NCBI GenBank assembly: GCA_023426425.1
Contig: JAFAAT010000315.1
Location: forward strand, 1-5,113
Length of the DNA: 5,113 bases
Source: Bacteroidota bacterium
GTDB taxonomy: Bacteria; Bacteroidota; Bacteroidia; Chitinophagales; Chitinophagaceae
Reading direction: 5' to 3'
Each line of letters opens with the position of its first letter. Position 1 is the stretch's first letter. A program made the translations under genes and the position numbers. Below the pieces are notes generated by a model. That model saw nothing but the letters and a program-made list of their open reading frames with translations. It ran no database searches and was not told the origin of the DNA. Shown in pieces: positions 4,579-5,113 of this stretch.

Positions 4579-5113
4579 ATGAAAGCTAAACTGCTATTTC
4601 TAAGGCTGGCCGTATGCCTGTCTCTTTTCTCCTTCAATGCCGGCGCCCAGCAAAATGATCAGGGCCCTTCACCCGTTGCTCAATTGGTAGCTGAGGCCCG
4701 CGCCAACTCCCGGGTCATCAATAATATCTCTCCTTTCTCGCTCTCTGCTCCAAATGCGCGTAGAAAGGGTATCGATCAGGTGGTCCAGGATGCAAGCTAC
4801 CTCGAACTTCAACCTACTACCGCGCAGCAGCTTTGGAAGGACAAACCCGCATTCCTCGAAATGGCTCTGCCGCGCGAATCCGGTGAGTCTCTCGAACTGG
4901 AACTGGTTCTCCAGTCTCCTCTCGCCACCGATTTTTATGTCTCCACCAGCGAAAGCAACGACGCTCCGGTTGCCTATGAGCCCGGCGCCTACTATCGTGG
5001 CATCATCAAAGATCAGCCAGGTTCTGTCGTCGCACTGAGTGTTTTCGAAGATGAAGTAATCGCTGTCGCCGCCACTCGCGACAATGGCAACTATGTCCTC
5101 GGTAGGATCACAG
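4579..5113 (+). CDS. Secreted protein, probable reprolysin-like metallopeptidase propeptide region (3' end outside window)
   Basis: The frame opens at the ATG at 4579 and runs uninterrupted to the window edge, giving 178 residues. Residues 1-23 form a signal peptide (MKAKLLFLRLAVCLSLFSF, then NAGA), with cleavage probably before Gln24, so the product is exported. Residues 24-178 resemble the N-terminal propeptide of Bacteroidota zinc metallopeptidases of the M12/reprolysin-like type: a beta-rich segment LELELVLQSPLATDFYV, then PGAYYRGIIKDQPGSVVALS and VFEDEVIAVAA. The zinc motif HExxHxxGxxH would lie beyond the window, so peptidase activity is inferred from the propeptide alone. Such proteins often end in a type IX secretion sorting domain, which cannot be checked here. 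Codon use is rich in C-ending codons (GTC, GCC, CTC, ATC) compared with the minus-strand genes. The family call is moderate; the reality of the gene is near certain. Confidence 0.75.
   Translation, partial: MKAKLLFLRLAVCLSLFSFNAGAQQNDQGPSPVAQLVAEARANSRVINNISPFSLSAPNARRKGIDQVVQDASYLELQPTTAQQLWKDKPAFLEMALPRESGESLELELVLQSPLATDFYVSTSESNDAPVAYEPGAYYRGIIKDQPGSVVALSVFEDEVIAVAATRDNGNYVLGRIT

Noticed and set aside
4754..5038. Plus-strand 94-residue frame
   Set aside because: It is a shifted frame inside the secreted protein gene that starts at 4579, whose own frame is open to the window end and encodes a signal peptide.

Overview
The window looks like a chromosomal segment of a Bacteroidota bacterium, most likely in or near the Cytophagales/Chitinophagales (the order is a guess). 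The phylum call rests on three things. Several start sites are preceded by the Bacteroidota -7 box TAnnTTTG, and the tRNA-Gly gene has a textbook TTTG-N19-TATCTTTG promoter. Shine-Dalgarno sequences are mostly weak or absent. The proteins (CcmB, DUF4342, tandem-PDZ secreted protein, secreted metallopeptidase precursor) read as Bacteroidota versions. Nothing in the window indicates phage, IS or plasmid DNA.

Positions 1-1655, minus strand, probable operon. Transcription runs from a secreted protein with two PDZ domains and no protease domain, through a DUF4342 protein with a hydrophobic segment, into an aldo/keto reductase cut by the window edge. The genes are tightly spaced. A possible 13-codon mini-ORF bridges the PDZ stop and the DUF4342 start. 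A TATCTTTG promoter box precedes the PDZ gene.

Positions 1783-2433, minus strand: ccmB, the membrane permease subunit of the cytochrome c-type heme exporter. No ccmA, ccmC or ccmE lies beside it. Its start is divergent from a tRNA unit.

Positions 2494-2828, plus strand: tRNA-Gly(GCC) and tRNA-Leu(UAA), each followed by an intrinsic terminator. The second terminator is a near-symmetric hairpin filling the 27 bp between tRNA-Leu and the convergent fic-like gene, so it can serve both.

Positions 2829-4308, minus strand: a Fic-fold protein with an N-terminal winged-helix-like domain. It keeps the inhibitory SxxxEG helix motif, but its Fic motif has Gln in place of the catalytic His and Val in place of a phosphate-loop Gly. 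Its promoter region carries three copies of CGCGTCA (two as a perfect 10-bp repeat) at start-to-start spacings of 20 and 42 bp. They overlap the -7 box and the start codon and flank the -33 box. A DNA-binding, catalytically altered Fic protein sitting on an operator-like array is the most interesting thing here and suggests an autoregulated Fic-derived transcription factor.

Positions 4309-4578 are non-coding, with an AT-rich part, a 12-bp perfect palindrome and a repeat-rich leader with competing hairpins. From 4579 to the end, plus strand, is the 5' part of a secreted protein whose N-terminus resembles the signal peptide and propeptide of Bacteroidota reprolysin-like metallopeptidases.
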